This document shows, one piece after another, positions 39,967 to 50,145 of a DNA stretch of 64,000 bases. The notes under the pieces were generated by a model that was given only the letters and a program-made list of their open reading frames with translations, did no database searches and had not been told where the DNA came from. A program made the position numbers and the translations under genes. Source of the DNA: Devosia sp. RR2S18 (GTDB lineage Bacteria > Pseudomonadota > Alphaproteobacteria > Rhizobiales > Devosiaceae); assembly GCF_030177755.1 (NCBI RefSeq), contig NZ_CP126539.1, forward strand, positions 2,194,001-2,258,000, in the 5' to 3' direction. Each line of letters opens with the position of its first letter. Within the stretch, counting starts at the first letter, position 1.

Positions 39967-40776
39967 GTGCAACCGTCCCGAGATATCGCCCGGCTGATTG
40001 AAATCATGGCTGCGCTGCGTGCCCCTACGTCCGGTTGCCCGTGGGATCTCGAGCAGGACTTTGCGAGCATCCGGCACTACACGATCGAAGAAGCCTATGA
40101 AGTCGCGGATGCCATCGAGCGAAATGATATGGGCGACTTGCGGGAGGAGCTTGGCGACCTGCTGCTTCAGCCCGTCTATCATGCACAGATGGCTACTGAG
40201 GCTGGGCTGTTCGATATCGGTGACGTGGTCTACGCCATTACCGAGAAACTGATCCGCCGTCATCCGCACGTCTTCGGCGAGACACGAGCGGATAGTTCCG
40301 ATGCAGCCAAGGGTCGCTGGGAAGCGATCAAGGCCGAAGAGCGTGCGGAGAAAGCTGCACGGTCTGGCGATCATGTCCCGTCCGTACTGGATGACGTACC
40401 TAATGTGTTACCGGCGCTTGCTCGTGCCGAGAAGTTAGCCAAGCGTGCAGCAAAGGTGGGCTTCGATTGGCCAGACCTTCCGTCGGTCATGGCCAAGGTT
40501 GTGGAAGAGTTAGAGGAAGTGAAGGAGGCTTCGGTACGCCAGGATGCTGCAGCCATGCACGAGGAGATCGGTGACCTTCTGTTCGCTGTGGCAAACCTTG
40601 CGCGCCATTCAGGAGTGAGCCCTGAGGCGGCCCTGCGGGACGCAAATGTTAAGTTCACACGCCGCTTTCACTACGTCGAAGAACGGTGTCGAGAAGACAG
40701 AATTGTGCCTTCTGACGCCGGGCTGGATCGCTTGGAGAGATACTGGAACGAGATCCGAGAAGCTGACAAGGCTTAA
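39967..40776 (+). CDS. mazG: Nucleoside triphosphate pyrophosphohydrolase MazG
   Basis: Hydrolyses (d)NTPs to monophosphates, a house-cleaning role. The 269-residue protein has the tandem MazG domains of the long form: the first with CPWDLEQDFASIRHYTIEEAYEVADAIE and LREELGDLLLQ (ExxE-12-ExxD metal motif), the second with VVEELEEVKEAS and HEEIGDLLFAVANLARH. GTG 39967 has GGAGG six bases upstream. It diverges from the F420 cassette; its last four bases overlap the convergent hflX. Confidence 0.93.
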   Translation: MQPSRDIARLIEIMAALRAPTSGCPWDLEQDFASIRHYTIEEAYEVADAIERNDMGDLREELGDLLLQPVYHAQMATEAGLFDIGDVVYAITEKLIRRHPHVFGETRADSSDAAKGRWEAIKAEERAEKAARSGDHVPSVLDDVPNVLPALARAEKLAKRAAKVGFDWPDLPSVMAKVVEELEEVKEASVRQDAAAMHEEIGDLLFAVANLARHSGVSPEAALRDANVKFTRRFHYVEERCREDRIVPSDAGLDRLERYWNEIREADKA

Positions 40777-42140
40777 AGATCTGCTCCCTCTAGTCGGCCA
40801 TTGAAGCGTTCCAAGAACGCCGCGCGATGGCGTGGCTCCACCCGCACCGAGTATTGGGTCCCCTGCTCCGTCGGCTCCTCACGTGATATGATTTCCGTAT
40901 GCGAGTGCAGCCAGCCAATGTCACTTCCGGCGGAATGAGGGACATGCACCTTGTAGGTTCTGCTGTTCTCACCCAGTGCAGTTTCGATCGCGAGCTTCAG
41001 AGCATCAAGTCCTTGCCCGGTATGAGCGGATACCGGCACAACTCCTGCCACCCGTCCTGCTGGTGCGATGCCACTCAATTGATCTTCGACGGGAATGCCC
41101 TCGCTCCCCAAAAGATCGACCTTGTTCCACACTTCAATGATGGACGTCGTTTCTGGCGAAACTCCGAGCTCGGATAGAACCTGTAGAACATCCTGCGCCT
41201 GTGCGACGTGGTCAGGGCTGGCGATGTCACGCACGTGGAGGATGACGTCCGCTTCAAGCACCTCTTCAAGCGTCGCCCGGAACGCAGCGACGAGGTCGGT
41301 TGGCAGGTCGGCTACAAAACCAACCGTATCGCTGATCATCACCTCTCGTCCGTGCGGTAGCTCGAGCTTCCGCACTGTTGTGTCAAGGGTGGCAAACAGG
41401 AGATCCTCAGCGAACACCCCTGCCCCACTAATTGCGTTGAACAGGCTAGACTTACCAGCATTGGTGTAGCCGACCAGCGCAACGATGGGCATGTCCAAGC
41501 GCTTTTGGCGCTGTTGCGCACGGGTCTTCTTCACCTTCTCGAGCCGCTCCTCAAGAAGGACGATGCGCTCGGTGAGTTGGCGACGATCACTTTCGATCTG
41601 CGTCTCGCCCGGCCCGCCCATGAAACCCAGGCCGCCAGTACCGCGCTGGCGCTCCAGGTGCGTCCAAGATCGAACGAGGCGGCTCTTTTGGTAGTTGAGA
41701 TGGGCGAGTTCAACCTGCAGAACACCCTCGCGCGTGGCGGCGCGTTCACCGAAAATCTCGAGAATTAGCGCGGTGCGGTCGAGCACCTTTGCCTTGGTTT
41801 CCCGCTCGAGATTGCGCTGCTGAATGGGTGAGAGCGCGGCATCGACCAGGATGAGGTCTATTCCCTCTGTCTGGACGCGCTCAGCGAGTGTCTCAACTAG
41901 GCCACCACCGATGAAAGTAGCAGGCTTGACCTCACGGACGCGAACTGTTTCCGAAAAGGCTATTTCGAGATTTATCGCTTCAGCGAGCCCTTCGAACTCG
42001 GCCTTCCTAGCCTCCAGGCTATGCTGGGAGTGGGTGCCGCGGACATCGGGACAAAGAAGGCCGGCACGCGTCGGTTGGGCCCGCCGGTCTATGAATGGCT
42101 GCGGCCCCGTCCGGCCATCCTCGTCCTCGAAGTCTCCCAT
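40773..42140 (-). CDS. hflX: Ribosome-associated GTPase HflX
   Basis: GTPase that splits stalled or stressed ribosomes. About 455 residues: the glycine-rich linker GTGGLGFMGGPGETQIESDRRQL after a coiled coil near 165-210, then the G domain with G1 ALVGYTNAGKSSLFNAI, G2/G3 TLDTTVRKLELPHG and ISDTVGFVADLP and G4 WNKVDLLG. ATG 42140 lies five bases after the hfq stop; the longer frame upstream is inside hfq and rejected. The hfq-hflX pair is conserved across Proteobacteria. Confidence 0.95.
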   Translation of the reverse strand: MGDFEDEDGRTGPQPFIDRRAQPTRAGLLCPDVRGTHSQHSLEARKAEFEGLAEAINLEIAFSETVRVREVKPATFIGGGLVETLAERVQTEGIDLILVDAALSPIQQRNLERETKAKVLDRTALILEIFGERAATREGVLQVELAHLNYQKSRLVRSWTHLERQRGTGGLGFMGGPGETQIESDRRQLTERIVLLEERLEKVKKTRAQQRQKRLDMPIVALVGYTNAGKSSLFNAISGAGVFAEDLLFATLDTTVRKLELPHGREVMISDTVGFVADLPTDLVAAFRATLEEVLEADVILHVRDIASPDHVAQAQDVLQVLSELGVSPETTSIIEVWNKVDLLGSEGIPVEDQLSGIAPAGRVAGVVPVSAHTGQGLDALKLAIETALGENSRTYKVHVPHSAGSDIGWLHSHTEIISREEPTEQGTQYSVRVEPRHRAAFLERFNGRLEGADL

Positions 42141-42144
42141 AAGC

Positions 42145-42396
42145 TCAGTCGCTATCCTGGCTCTGCTCCGGATCGAACAGTTGGATGGGCGCGCCAGGCA
42201 TAATGGTAGAGATCGCGTGCTTATAGACAAGTTGCGACTGCGCATCCCGGCGCAGCAGCAGGCAGAAATTGTCGAACCAGGTAATCACTCCCTGGAGCTT
42301 CACGCCGTTGACCAGGAATATGGTAACGGGGACCTTCTGCTTGCGAACGTGATTGAGAAAGGAGTCCTGCAGGTTTTGCTGCTTCTCACTGGGCAT
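42145..42396 (-). CDS. hfq: RNA chaperone Hfq
   Basis: Hexameric Sm-like protein that pairs small RNAs with mRNAs. The 83 residues show Sm1 ([43 protein letters not shown]) and Sm2 ([13 protein letters not shown]) with the YKHA proximal-face motif, followed by a short acidic tail. A 172-base gap separates it from ntrX upstream, where related genomes often have trkA; that gap holds no gene. Confidence 0.98.
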   Translation of the reverse strand: MPSEKQQNLQDSFLNHVRKQKVPVTIFLVNGVKLQGVITWFDNFCLLLRRDAQSQLVYKHAISTIMPGAPIQLFDPEQSQDSD

Positions 42397-42568
42397 TTGG
42401 GCCTCTATTTTCGCGGCATTGTATGTCGCTGTTCTCGTTGTCTAAAATTCGGCCAGAGAGCTGCCGCGCGGCCCCCGAACCTTCTCTAATCAACTCACTC
42501 ACTATTGCACAGAACACCGTGGGTGCATACCCGCACTGCTTGCATGCCCCGACAGCGCGCTAGGAAGG

Positions 42569-43951
42569 TCAAAGTCCGAGTGACTTGATTTTCCTGTGCA
42601 AAGCACTGCGTTCCATCCCGACGAACTCTGCGGTCTTGGAAATGTTCCCCCCGAACCGTTCGATTTGAGCCAGCAGATACTGGCGCTCGAACACCTCGCG
42701 CGCCTCTCGCAAAGGCAGGCTCATCAGGTGGGCAGAGGCATCCGTGTCGCCCACCGTGGGCAACACTTCGCCGATGTCGGATGGCAGCATGGCGGCAGTG
42801 ATCACGCCGCCTTCTGGCTGCTGGTCCTTCATCAGGATCAACAAGCGTTCGATGGAATTGCGAAGCTGGCGAGCATTGCCGGGCCACTCTTGGGCCTGGA
42901 GTACCGCCATAGCATCATCGCCGATGATCATCCGCTGCAGATTGTGCATACGGCAGACCTGCTCGATGAAGACATTGACCAGTGGCGGCACGTCTTCCCG
43001 GCGCTCCTTGAGCGGCGTTAAAGGCAACGGAACAATGGAGAGCCGGTGAAAGAGATCAGAGCGGAATTCGCCCGCCTCGATTTGTGCCGCCACGTTTTGC
43101 GAGCTGGCGGAGATGATGCGGACATCTATAGGCACTGCTTGTGTGCCCCCGACACGTTGGAACCTATTTTCGACCAGCGTTCGTAGCAAGGCGGCCTGCG
43201 TCTGTGCCGGCAAGGTAGACACCTCGGAAAGATAGAGAGTGCCACCATGGGCCTTTTCGAGGGCGCCGACCTCTACTTTGAGAATGCCGCTCTTTTCTCG
43301 AGTCTCCCGACCGAAAAGAACCACTGGCACCTCGTCGGGTGCGTATAACGAGGCGTTGATTTCCACAAATGGGGAACTCGCCCGAGGGCTGCGATGGTGG
43401 ATCAACCGAGCCACCAGCCCCTTACCCGCACCCGATGGACCGGAGATGAATATTCGTGAGTTGGTGGGAGCGGACTTCTCGATTATCCCGCGCACCTGGT
43501 GCAGCGCCGGTGACGTTCCCACCATGTCCGCGCTTTTAGACGGAGACCGCTCTTTAAGCTCCGCGACCTCGCTACGAAGCCGCGTCGCCTCCATTGCGCG
43601 CTGCGTAATATGAAGTAGCCGATCTATCTTGAACGGTTTTTCGATGTAGTCATAGGCGCCGCGGCGAATGGCAGATACGGCAGTCTCAACATTGCCGTGG
43701 CCAGAAATCATCACAACCGGCATCTCTGGGTGTTGTGTTTGAAAAACATCCAGCAACTGCAGTCCATCCAGACGTGATCCCTGCATCCAGATGTCGAGAA
43801 ACACAAGGCTCGGCCTACGGCGCGCAATCTCGTTGAGGCCGCTATCAGCATCATGGGCCTGACGAGCCTCATATCCTTCGTCTTCCAGAATTCCTGCGAT
43901 TAAGTCTCGAATGTCGTCTTCGTCGTCGATGATGAGGATGTCGAGTGCCAT
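42569..43951 (-). CDS. ntrX: Response regulator NtrX with degenerate AAA+ ATPase site
   Basis: Partner of NtrY in nitrogen and redox/envelope regulation. 460 residues: receiver domain (IIDDEDDIRDLIAGILEDEGYEA, phospho-acceptor Asp in LVFLDIWM near 53), AAA+ domain and Fis-type HTH at the C-terminus (ERFGGNISKTAEFVGMERSALHRKIKSLGL). Walker A is present as GPSGAGKG, but the GAFTGA loop that contacts sigma-54 is missing and Walker B reads GGTLYLSEV where the first acidic residue is Ser. Loss of GAFTGA is usual for NtrX; the Walker B change is notable. It probably works as a DNA-binding regulator without sigma-54 activation. Its start overlaps the ntrY stop by one base. Confidence 0.94.
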   Translation of the reverse strand: MALDILIIDDEDDIRDLIAGILEDEGYEARQAHDADSGLNEIARRRPSLVFLDIWMQGSRLDGLQLLDVFQTQHPEMPVVMISGHGNVETAVSAIRRGAYDYIEKPFKIDRLLHITQRAMEATRLRSEVAELKERSPSKSADMVGTSPALHQVRGIIEKSAPTNSRIFISGPSGAGKGLVARLIHHRSPRASSPFVEINASLYAPDEVPVVLFGRETREKSGILKVEVGALEKAHGGTLYLSEVSTLPAQTQAALLRTLVENRFQRVGGTQAVPIDVRIISASSQNVAAQIEAGEFRSDLFHRLSIVPLPLTPLKERREDVPPLVNVFIEQVCRMHNLQRMIIGDDAMAVLQAQEWPGNARQLRNSIERLLILMKDQQPEGGVITAAMLPSDIGEVLPTVGDTDASAHLMSLPLREAREVFERQYLLAQIERFGGNISKTAEFVGMERSALHRKIKSLGL

Positions 43952-46308
43952 TAGTTGTGAACCACCGCCGAGTAGAGCGGTTCCTTCTGTTGGAGCAGAT
44001 CATGGGTTGCGGTGGATGAGTCGCCTGCTTTCGTCATCGCGCCAGGGGCGTTCAGGGGCAGCGTGAAGGTTACGCAGGCGCCAACGCGACCTGCAGAATC
44101 AGGCTCAGCGTCAATTAATTCCACGATACCCTCATGCTGCTCAACGATCTTGGCCACGATTGCCAAGCCCAGCCCCGTCCCCTTCTCCCGTGTCGTCATG
44201 TACGGCTCGAGAAGGCGCTGGCGATTGTCCTTGGGCCAGCCTTTGCCGTTATCGGATACTGAGACACGCGCATGACTGCCCTCGATGTGCGCCTCTACGG
44301 CAATGGTTGGCTGCCAGTCCGTTGACCGCTCGACGCTCTCGAAGGCTTCTACCGCGTTCTTAATGAGATTGGTGAGAACTTGTGCAACCAAACGATTGTC
44401 GAACCAAGCCAAAATGGGCTCTGGCGGCAGATCAGTGTCGATCGTGACCTCGGGTAGACGAACGCTCTCCAGGAACACTGCCTGCCGGATAGTGTCTGAG
44501 AGGTCTGCCACCTCGGGAGCGGCCTCGGGCATCCGCGCAAAGGCGGAGAACTCATCGACCATCCTACCGATATCTCCAACTTGCCGGACGATGGTATTGA
44601 TGCACTTGTCAAAGACATCCCGGTCGTCCTCAAGTTTGCTGCCATAACGCCGGCGCAGCCGCTCGGCGGAAAGCTGGATCGGGGTCAACGGGTTCTTGAT
44701 TTCGTGCGCAATCCGGCGCGCCACGTCTGCCCAAGCACTGGTGCGCTGCGCCGATTCCAAATCGGTGATGTCGTCGAAGGTGAGCACGTATCCCTTGGAT
44801 TCAGTTATCGATCCCTCACGGGTAAGCTGCACTTGATAGGTGCGACGGTCGGTCTCGTTCCCGATGTGAATTTGATCCCGCACCTGGCCGCGCCGCGCAG
44901 ATTTCGCCCGCTCCAGGATAAGGCCTAATTCCGGCATGACCTTCTCGATACGCTCTCCCATCAGATCGATTTCGCTGCGACCAAGCATTTCGCATGCTCT
45001 CGCATTCACGAGAGTGACCGCACCAAATGGATCCAATCCGATAATGCCAGCCGAAACGCCCTCCACCACCGCCTCGGTAAACTGGCGACGCTTTTCGTTC
45101 ATCTCGTTGGCGGTCAGCAACGCCTCTCGCTGAGTCTTGAGCTGCTGAGTCATCCGATTGAAGCCGTTGGACAGATCACGCAGGTCCCCCCTACCCTCCT
45201 GCACCGGCACCTGGACATCTAGATCTCCGCCGCTCACTCGGCTTGACGCAATCATGAGGTTGCGAATTGGGTCCACGAAGCGGTTCGCCAAAGCGATACC
45301 AGTCCAGAGCGCTGCCAGCAGCAACACCAGCGCTAAGCCGATGTACATAATGGTGAAGGTGATCTGGAAGACTAGCCGGTTGGAGGCGTATTCTCGATAC
45401 TCACTGATGTTCTCATCTGTGAGCCGCATATACTCGAGCACTTCGGCGTCCACCGGGCGAGCCACGAACAGAAATGTGTTTTCGTACCCGCGCAATTTGA
45501 TGACTGAGCCAACAAGATTGATCTTGCCGGGCGCGATGGCCGCCGGAACACCCTCCACCAACCCCTCGGTGATCCCGGCAGGCATTTGCGGATAGGCTCC
45601 TTGCACCGCTATTTGCGCCCGCATGATGGTGTTGCCATTTGCATCCACCAGCGAAGTGAAGGGCAGCGACCGGGTAACAGCAAGCGCGGTCAAAATGCGT
45701 TCAAATCGCTCTGGCTCGGCTTCGTAGGTCGTTCTGGCTCGCTCCAGTTCCTCGGCCACCCAGATTACGTCGTCGCGGAGCACCTGAGCATGCTCAAGCA
45801 TGTAAGACCGCGCGACTAGGCGCGAGCTTTCCACCATCGCTCGAGTGCGCTCCGAGAACCACTGATCCAGGCCCTGGTTAAGCGCAATACTGGCGATGAT
45901 CGCAACAATGGCGGCGGGCACCGCCGCAACCAACGCGAACATCCCCACCATTCGGATCTGGAGCCCGGCTCCGGCTAGTCGTTTTATGCGCGCCTGCACG
46001 AGCAGCACGGCTTCGGTCACAACAAGTGCAATCACCAGAAGGACCAATATGCCAGTAACGATCCAAATGGCGGTCCACAGCGCCGCCGAAGGCTCGATGC
46101 TAGTGGTTCCAGAGAGGATCAGAAAGGACAGGGAACTCATCAACACCGAGGCGGCCACGATGATGAAGCCGACGATGCGCAGGGCTCTGTTGTTGCGCGC
46201 AGCAAAGATCAACGAGCGCTGGCCACGCTTGTCCGTCGGAGTCGCTACTTCCTCGTTGATACTAACAGCTTCACTCATTAATGCCGACAGGCACTCCACC
46301 TCTGCCAT
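43951..46308 (-). CDS. ntrY: Sensor histidine kinase NtrY
   Basis: Membrane sensor that phosphorylates NtrX. 785 residues with an N-terminal cluster of helices (about residues 42-145), a long periplasmic part (about 150-300), a further helix near 315-338, HAMP (LANRFVDPIRNLMIASSRVSGGDLDV), PAS (AVVEGVSAGIIGLDPFGAVTLVNARACEMLG), the H-box [27 protein letters not shown] and the ATPase with NLIKNAVEAFE and DNGKGWP / GTGLGLAIV. The upstream ATG 46308 has no good ribosome site; an in-frame ATG at 46278 is an alternative. 88 bases separate it from ntrC. Confidence 0.95.
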   Translation of the reverse strand: MAEVECLSALMSEAVSINEEVATPTDKRGQRSLIFAARNNRALRIVGFIIVAASVLMSSLSFLILSGTTSIEPSAALWTAIWIVTGILVLLVIALVVTEAVLLVQARIKRLAGAGLQIRMVGMFALVAAVPAAIVAIIASIALNQGLDQWFSERTRAMVESSRLVARSYMLEHAQVLRDDVIWVAEELERARTTYEAEPERFERILTALAVTRSLPFTSLVDANGNTIMRAQIAVQGAYPQMPAGITEGLVEGVPAAIAPGKINLVGSVIKLRGYENTFLFVARPVDAEVLEYMRLTDENISEYREYASNRLVFQITFTIMYIGLALVLLLAALWTGIALANRFVDPIRNLMIASSRVSGGDLDVQVPVQEGRGDLRDLSNGFNRMTQQLKTQREALLTANEMNEKRRQFTEAVVEGVSAGIIGLDPFGAVTLVNARACEMLGRSEIDLMGERIEKVMPELGLILERAKSARRGQVRDQIHIGNETDRRTYQVQLTREGSITESKGYVLTFDDITDLESAQRTSAWADVARRIAHEIKNPLTPIQLSAERLRRRYGSKLEDDRDVFDKCINTIVRQVGDIGRMVDEFSAFARMPEAAPEVADLSDTIRQAVFLESVRLPEVTIDTDLPPEPILAWFDNRLVAQVLTNLIKNAVEAFESVERSTDWQPTIAVEAHIEGSHARVSVSDNGKGWPKDNRQRLLEPYMTTREKGTGLGLAIVAKIVEQHEGIVELIDAEPDSAGRVGACVTFTLPLNAPGAMTKAGDSSTATHDLLQQKEPLYSAVVHN

Positions 46309-46396
46309 GCAAAGGCAAAGTCTGACTCAATTCGAGCAACCCTTCAAGACAAATGTTGCCAAAATGTGACACCTATCATTAAGGGCGGGTGGGCTG

Positions 46397-47842
46397 TTAG
46401 CTGCGGCGGCTATGCTTCACAATCTCGATAGAGTGAGTGCGGATCTTCTTCCTAAGCGTGTTGCGGTTGAGCCCTAGGAGGTCCGCGGCTTTGATCTGAT
46501 TGCCGCCACAGGCATTGAGCGCCATGGCGATGAGCGGGGCTTCCACCCTGTCGATCACTCGCTGATAGAGCCCTGCCGGTGGCAAGTTTGGCTCGTGCTC
46601 CCTAAGTAGCTGTCCCACATGCGTCTCTACCGCCATGGAGACGTCCACCGGACCAGCGATGCCGTTTGCAGAAGGCCGCTCAGCTATGTTGAGTTCGTTC
46701 TGAACGATTTCGGCCGAGATACTCTCGTCAGCATACAAGGCCGACAGCCGCCGAACGAGATTCTCCAGTTCCCGAATATTGCCGGGCCAAGAATAGTTCT
46801 GCATGAGTCGGATCGCTTCGGGAGAGATAGATTTTACAGGCTCCCCTTCCCGCTGCGCTGTGCGTAAGAAATGCGTGGTGAGATCGCCGATGTCATCGAC
46901 GCGCTCGCGCAAGGGCGGCAGACGAATGGGAACGACATTCAGGCGGTAGTAGAGATCTTCCCGGAAAAGTCCTTGGCGGATCATCTGGGTCAAATCGCGG
47001 TGGGTGGCGGCAACGATCCGAACGTTGGTCTTTATCGAGCTGCGCCCGCCGACCATCGTGTATTCGCCTTCCTGCAGCACGCGCAGGAGGCGAGTTTGTG
47101 CGTCCATTGGCATGTCGCCGATCTCGTCGAGAAACAGCGTCCCGCCCTCGGCTTGCTCAAACCTGCCTGATGACCGCGTGTTGGCGCCCGTGAAAGCGCC
47201 CTTTTCATGCCCGAAGAGTTCGGCTTCGATAAGGTCGCGCGGAATGGCTGCCATGTTGATCGCGACGAAGGGGCCGTTGCGCCGCTTGCCGAAGTCGTGG
47301 AGGGCTCGAGCAACAAGTTCCTTGCCGGTGCCGCTTTCGCCGGTGATCATCACCGTCAGATCCGTTTGCATCAGGCGGGCTAAGGCCCGATAGATGTCCT
47401 GCATGGCGGTAGAGCGGCCGACCAGCGGCATGGTTTCGCCGGGCTCCTCCGACTTGCGGTCCGCGTTGGTGGGCTTCTTGGCATCTGCCAGAGCGCGCGC
47501 AACCACAGAGAGAACTTCCGTGATGTCGAACGGCTTCGGAAGATACTCGTAGGCTCCAACTTCCGAGGCCCGGATGGCCGTCATGAACGTATTCTGAGCG
47601 CTCATCACGATCATCGGCAGCTCCGGTCGGAGCTTCTTTATCTTGGGCATCACCTCAAAGGCATTGCCATCGGGCATGGCCACATCGGTGATGAGGATAT
47701 CCCCTTCCCCACGGCTCACCCAATTCCACATTGTGGAGATGTTGCCTGTCGGACGAACCTCATAGCCGGCACGGGTCAGCGCCTGGTTGAGCACCATGCG
47801 GATGGCGGCATCATCATCCGCGAGCAGCACGACATGGCTCAT
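46397..47842 (-). CDS. ntrC: Nitrogen regulator NtrC (NRI), sigma-54 activator
   Basis: Activates nitrogen-assimilation promoters with sigma-54 after phosphorylation by NtrB. 481 residues: receiver ([13 protein letters not shown], Asp in [13 protein letters not shown]), a complete AAA+ domain with [14 protein letters not shown], the intact GAFTGA loop ([12 protein letters not shown]), Walker [14 protein letters not shown] and a C-terminal Fis HTH ([27 protein letters not shown]). It is an intact contrast to the degenerate NtrX. It overlaps ntrB by four bases. Confidence 0.97.
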   Translation of the reverse strand: MSHVVLLADDDAAIRMVLNQALTRAGYEVRPTGNISTMWNWVSRGEGDILITDVAMPDGNAFEVMPKIKKLRPELPMIVMSAQNTFMTAIRASEVGAYEYLPKPFDITEVLSVVARALADAKKPTNADRKSEEPGETMPLVGRSTAMQDIYRALARLMQTDLTVMITGESGTGKELVARALHDFGKRRNGPFVAINMAAIPRDLIEAELFGHEKGAFTGANTRSSGRFEQAEGGTLFLDEIGDMPMDAQTRLLRVLQEGEYTMVGGRSSIKTNVRIVAATHRDLTQMIRQGLFREDLYYRLNVVPIRLPPLRERVDDIGDLTTHFLRTAQREGEPVKSISPEAIRLMQNYSWPGNIRELENLVRRLSALYADESISAEIVQNELNIAERPSANGIAGPVDVSMAVETHVGQLLREHEPNLPPAGLYQRVIDRVEAPLIAMALNACGGNQIKAADLLGLNRNTLRKKIRTHSIEIVKHSRRS

Positions 47843-48975
47843 TTGACCGGTTCTCCGTCGATGGGGGCGTTGAATGTTCCGCTCGCCACCGGCAGCAGAA
47901 TACGGAAGCGAGTGCGTCCTGGTCTGCTTTCGCAGTCGATTACGCCGCCATGGTCACCAACGATCTTGGCGACCAGAGCCAAACCAAGCCCCGAACCATT
48001 GCTTTTCGTGGTGACGAAGGGATCAAAGAGGAACGGCAACAAATCAGGTGGGACACCGGGGCCATTGTCTTCGATGACGATTTCCAGGGGCAAAGATATG
48101 CGCTCGGATACGCCCGTTACGCTGATGCGGATACCAGGGCGGAAGGCAGTCGAGAACTTGATTTCGGGCTTCTGAACGCGCTCAAGGGCTTCAGAGGCAT
48201 TTTTGACGAGGTTGAGGAAGACCTGAATCAGCTGATCGCGGTTGCCGAAGACTGGCGGAAGCGAGGGATCGTATTCCTCGCCAAACGTGATCCCACGCGC
48301 GACTCCGTTCCTGGCCAGAAGCTTAACACGATCCAACACCACATGGATGTTGAGCGGCTCACGTTCCATGGGTCGTTCGTCGCCGAACACTTCGACCCTG
48401 TCGATCAGCCCAACAATGCGGTCGGTCTCTTCCCGGATCAATCGGGCCAAAGGGATTTCGTCGGCGGCAACGGTCTGCTCCAGAAGCTGAGCCGCGCCAC
48501 GAATGCCTGAAAGGGGGTTCTTGATCTCGTGCGCGAGCATGGCCGCCAGACCGGTCACTGAGCGTGCCGCGCCGCGGGAGACCATCTGCCGGTCGATCTT
48601 GTCGGCCATGGTGCGCTCTTGAATAAGCAGCGCTACCCGACCATCGCTGTCGGACAGGGGACTGGCGAAGACATCGGCGATACGCTCATCGCCAAAACGA
48701 GATGAACCGACCCGCACGCGGTACTCGGTCATGGGCGCACGCCGATGAGCGACGGTCTCCACGAGTGTAATGATAGGCGAACCAAAGGCGATCAGATCGT
48801 CAAGATTTTGCCGGGTTAGGACACTCGACGAGGCACCAAAGAATGCTTCGGCGGCATAGTTGACGAAAGTGATGCGGCGGTCTTCCTCACACACGATAAT
48901 GGGCTGGGGCAGCGATTGCAGCACTGCTGTGGAGGGGACGAGTTCGTGCTGGGCAGATGCAGTTACAGCGCTCAT
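47839..48975 (-). CDS. ntrB: Nitrogen sensor kinase NtrB (NRII)
   Basis: Soluble kinase/phosphatase for NtrC, controlled by PII. About 378 residues: PAS domain near 15-120 ([29 protein letters not shown]), H-box [25 protein letters not shown] and ATPase motifs [41 protein letters not shown] 48975 overlaps the dusB stop (ATGA) and is chosen over the in-frame TTG at 48990. Confidence 0.96.
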   Translation of the reverse strand: MSAVTASAQHELVPSTAVLQSLPQPIIVCEEDRRITFVNYAAEAFFGASSSVLTRQNLDDLIAFGSPIITLVETVAHRRAPMTEYRVRVGSSRFGDERIADVFASPLSDSDGRVALLIQERTMADKIDRQMVSRGAARSVTGLAAMLAHEIKNPLSGIRGAAQLLEQTVAADEIPLARLIREETDRIVGLIDRVEVFGDERPMEREPLNIHVVLDRVKLLARNGVARGITFGEEYDPSLPPVFGNRDQLIQVFLNLVKNASEALERVQKPEIKFSTAFRPGIRISVTGVSERISLPLEIVIEDNGPGVPPDLLPFLFDPFVTTKSNGSGLGLALVAKIVGDHGGVIDCESRPGRTRFRILLPVASGTFNAPIDGEPVK

Positions 48976-49982
48976 GCGGCAGCTTTCCAATTACCCGAGA
49001 AGATGGTGCCGATCATGCCGATCACCTTGGCCGGCGATTCATTGTTGAGGAGTTCGCTGCGCGTAGGCTTATCCAGCGAGATTTGCGCAGCCTGGGAATA
49101 CCAGTCGAGGTGCTTCCGAGCGGCGCGCAGGCCTACGGCCGTTCCATACTCGACCAGAATTCCCTCGTAGTGCTCAGCAACGACGTCAGCGAGAGCTTGC
49201 CCGACCGGCGCCTCAGTTGCGGTCTGCCCGTCGAGCTGGGCGCCGATTTGACCAACAGCCCAGGGGCGCCCTTGTGCCCCTCGGCCCAACATAACAGCCG
49301 CAGCCCCCGATTGTTCAAGCGCGCTTTTCGCGGTGGCGAGATCAACGATATCGCCATTGACAATCACTGGCACGCGGACGGCTTCCACGACGGATCTCAC
49401 GAGCTCCCAGCGAGCCGTGCCCTTATAGAACTGCTCTCGCGTACGACCATGAACGGTAACCAACTGCACACCAGCGTCTACTGCGCGCCGTGCAATATCA
49501 GGGGCATTGAGACTCTCGTCGTCCCAGCCCAGGCGCATTTTGACCGTGACAGGGAGTGGCGTTGCCGATGCAACCGCTTCAATCAGCTTCATCGCGTGAT
49601 CGGGAACCCGCATCAGCGCCGAACCCGAATAGCCGTTCGTCACTCGTTTGGCGGGGCAGCCAAAGTTGATATCGATGATGTCAGCACCGGAATCGTAGGC
49701 GATCCGAGCCCCACGCGTCATCCACTCCGCCTCGCACCCGGCAAGCTGCACCATGTGCGGCAGGGTGTCCGGTCGCCCCAGCTTCCGCACCATGTCGGAA
49801 TTGCCGGTGCTAAGGGCATTGCTGGCGACCATCTCCGACACCACCATGCCAGCCCCGAACCGCTCGGCAAGGCGCCGAAACGGGCGGTCGGTTATGCCAG
49901 CCATTGGCGCCAGGAAGGCCCGATTGCGGAGCTTCAGGCTTCCTATGCTCAGGTCGTGGGCACCTTCAGACACTAAATGCAC
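48972..49982 (-). CDS. dusB: tRNA-dihydrouridine synthase (DusB/NifR3)
   Basis: FMN enzyme that reduces uridine in tRNA D-loops. 336 residues with the FMN-binding opening FLAPMAGITDRPFRRLAERFGAGMVVSEMVAS, DINFGCPAKRVT near 100, the catalytic-loop region KMRLGWDDES and VHGRTREQFYKGTARWELV. As nifR3 it classically leads the ntrBC operon, which is the case here with a four-base overlap to ntrB. Confidence 0.96.
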   Translation of the reverse strand: MHLVSEGAHDLSIGSLKLRNRAFLAPMAGITDRPFRRLAERFGAGMVVSEMVASNALSTGNSDMVRKLGRPDTLPHMVQLAGCEAEWMTRGARIAYDSGADIIDINFGCPAKRVTNGYSGSALMRVPDHAMKLIEAVASATPLPVTVKMRLGWDDESLNAPDIARRAVDAGVQLVTVHGRTREQFYKGTARWELVRSVVEAVRVPVIVNGDIVDLATAKSALEQSGAAAVMLGRGAQGRPWAVGQIGAQLDGQTATEAPVGQALADVVAEHYEGILVEYGTAVGLRAARKHLDWYSQAAQISLDKPTRSELLNNESPAKVIGMIGTIFSGNWKAAA

Positions 49983-50145
49983 CAGAAATAATCATCGAGA
50001 GAACTGTGCCCGCACAATAATCAAAAGCGCTGCCTGCGCAACACCCAAAGTGCCTAGTTGCTGGGGAGCCAGCCTTGCACTTGCCGCATGCCGGTAGGGG
50101 CGCTAGACCACGCCAAGATGACGGTTTAAAGTCGAGTTCTGCCTG

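Noticed and set aside
49983..50145. Sigma-54 promoter in front of dusB-ntrBC
   Set aside because: GGCAC and TTGC elements occur on the minus strand but the spacing is about three bases too long for a -24/-12 promoter.
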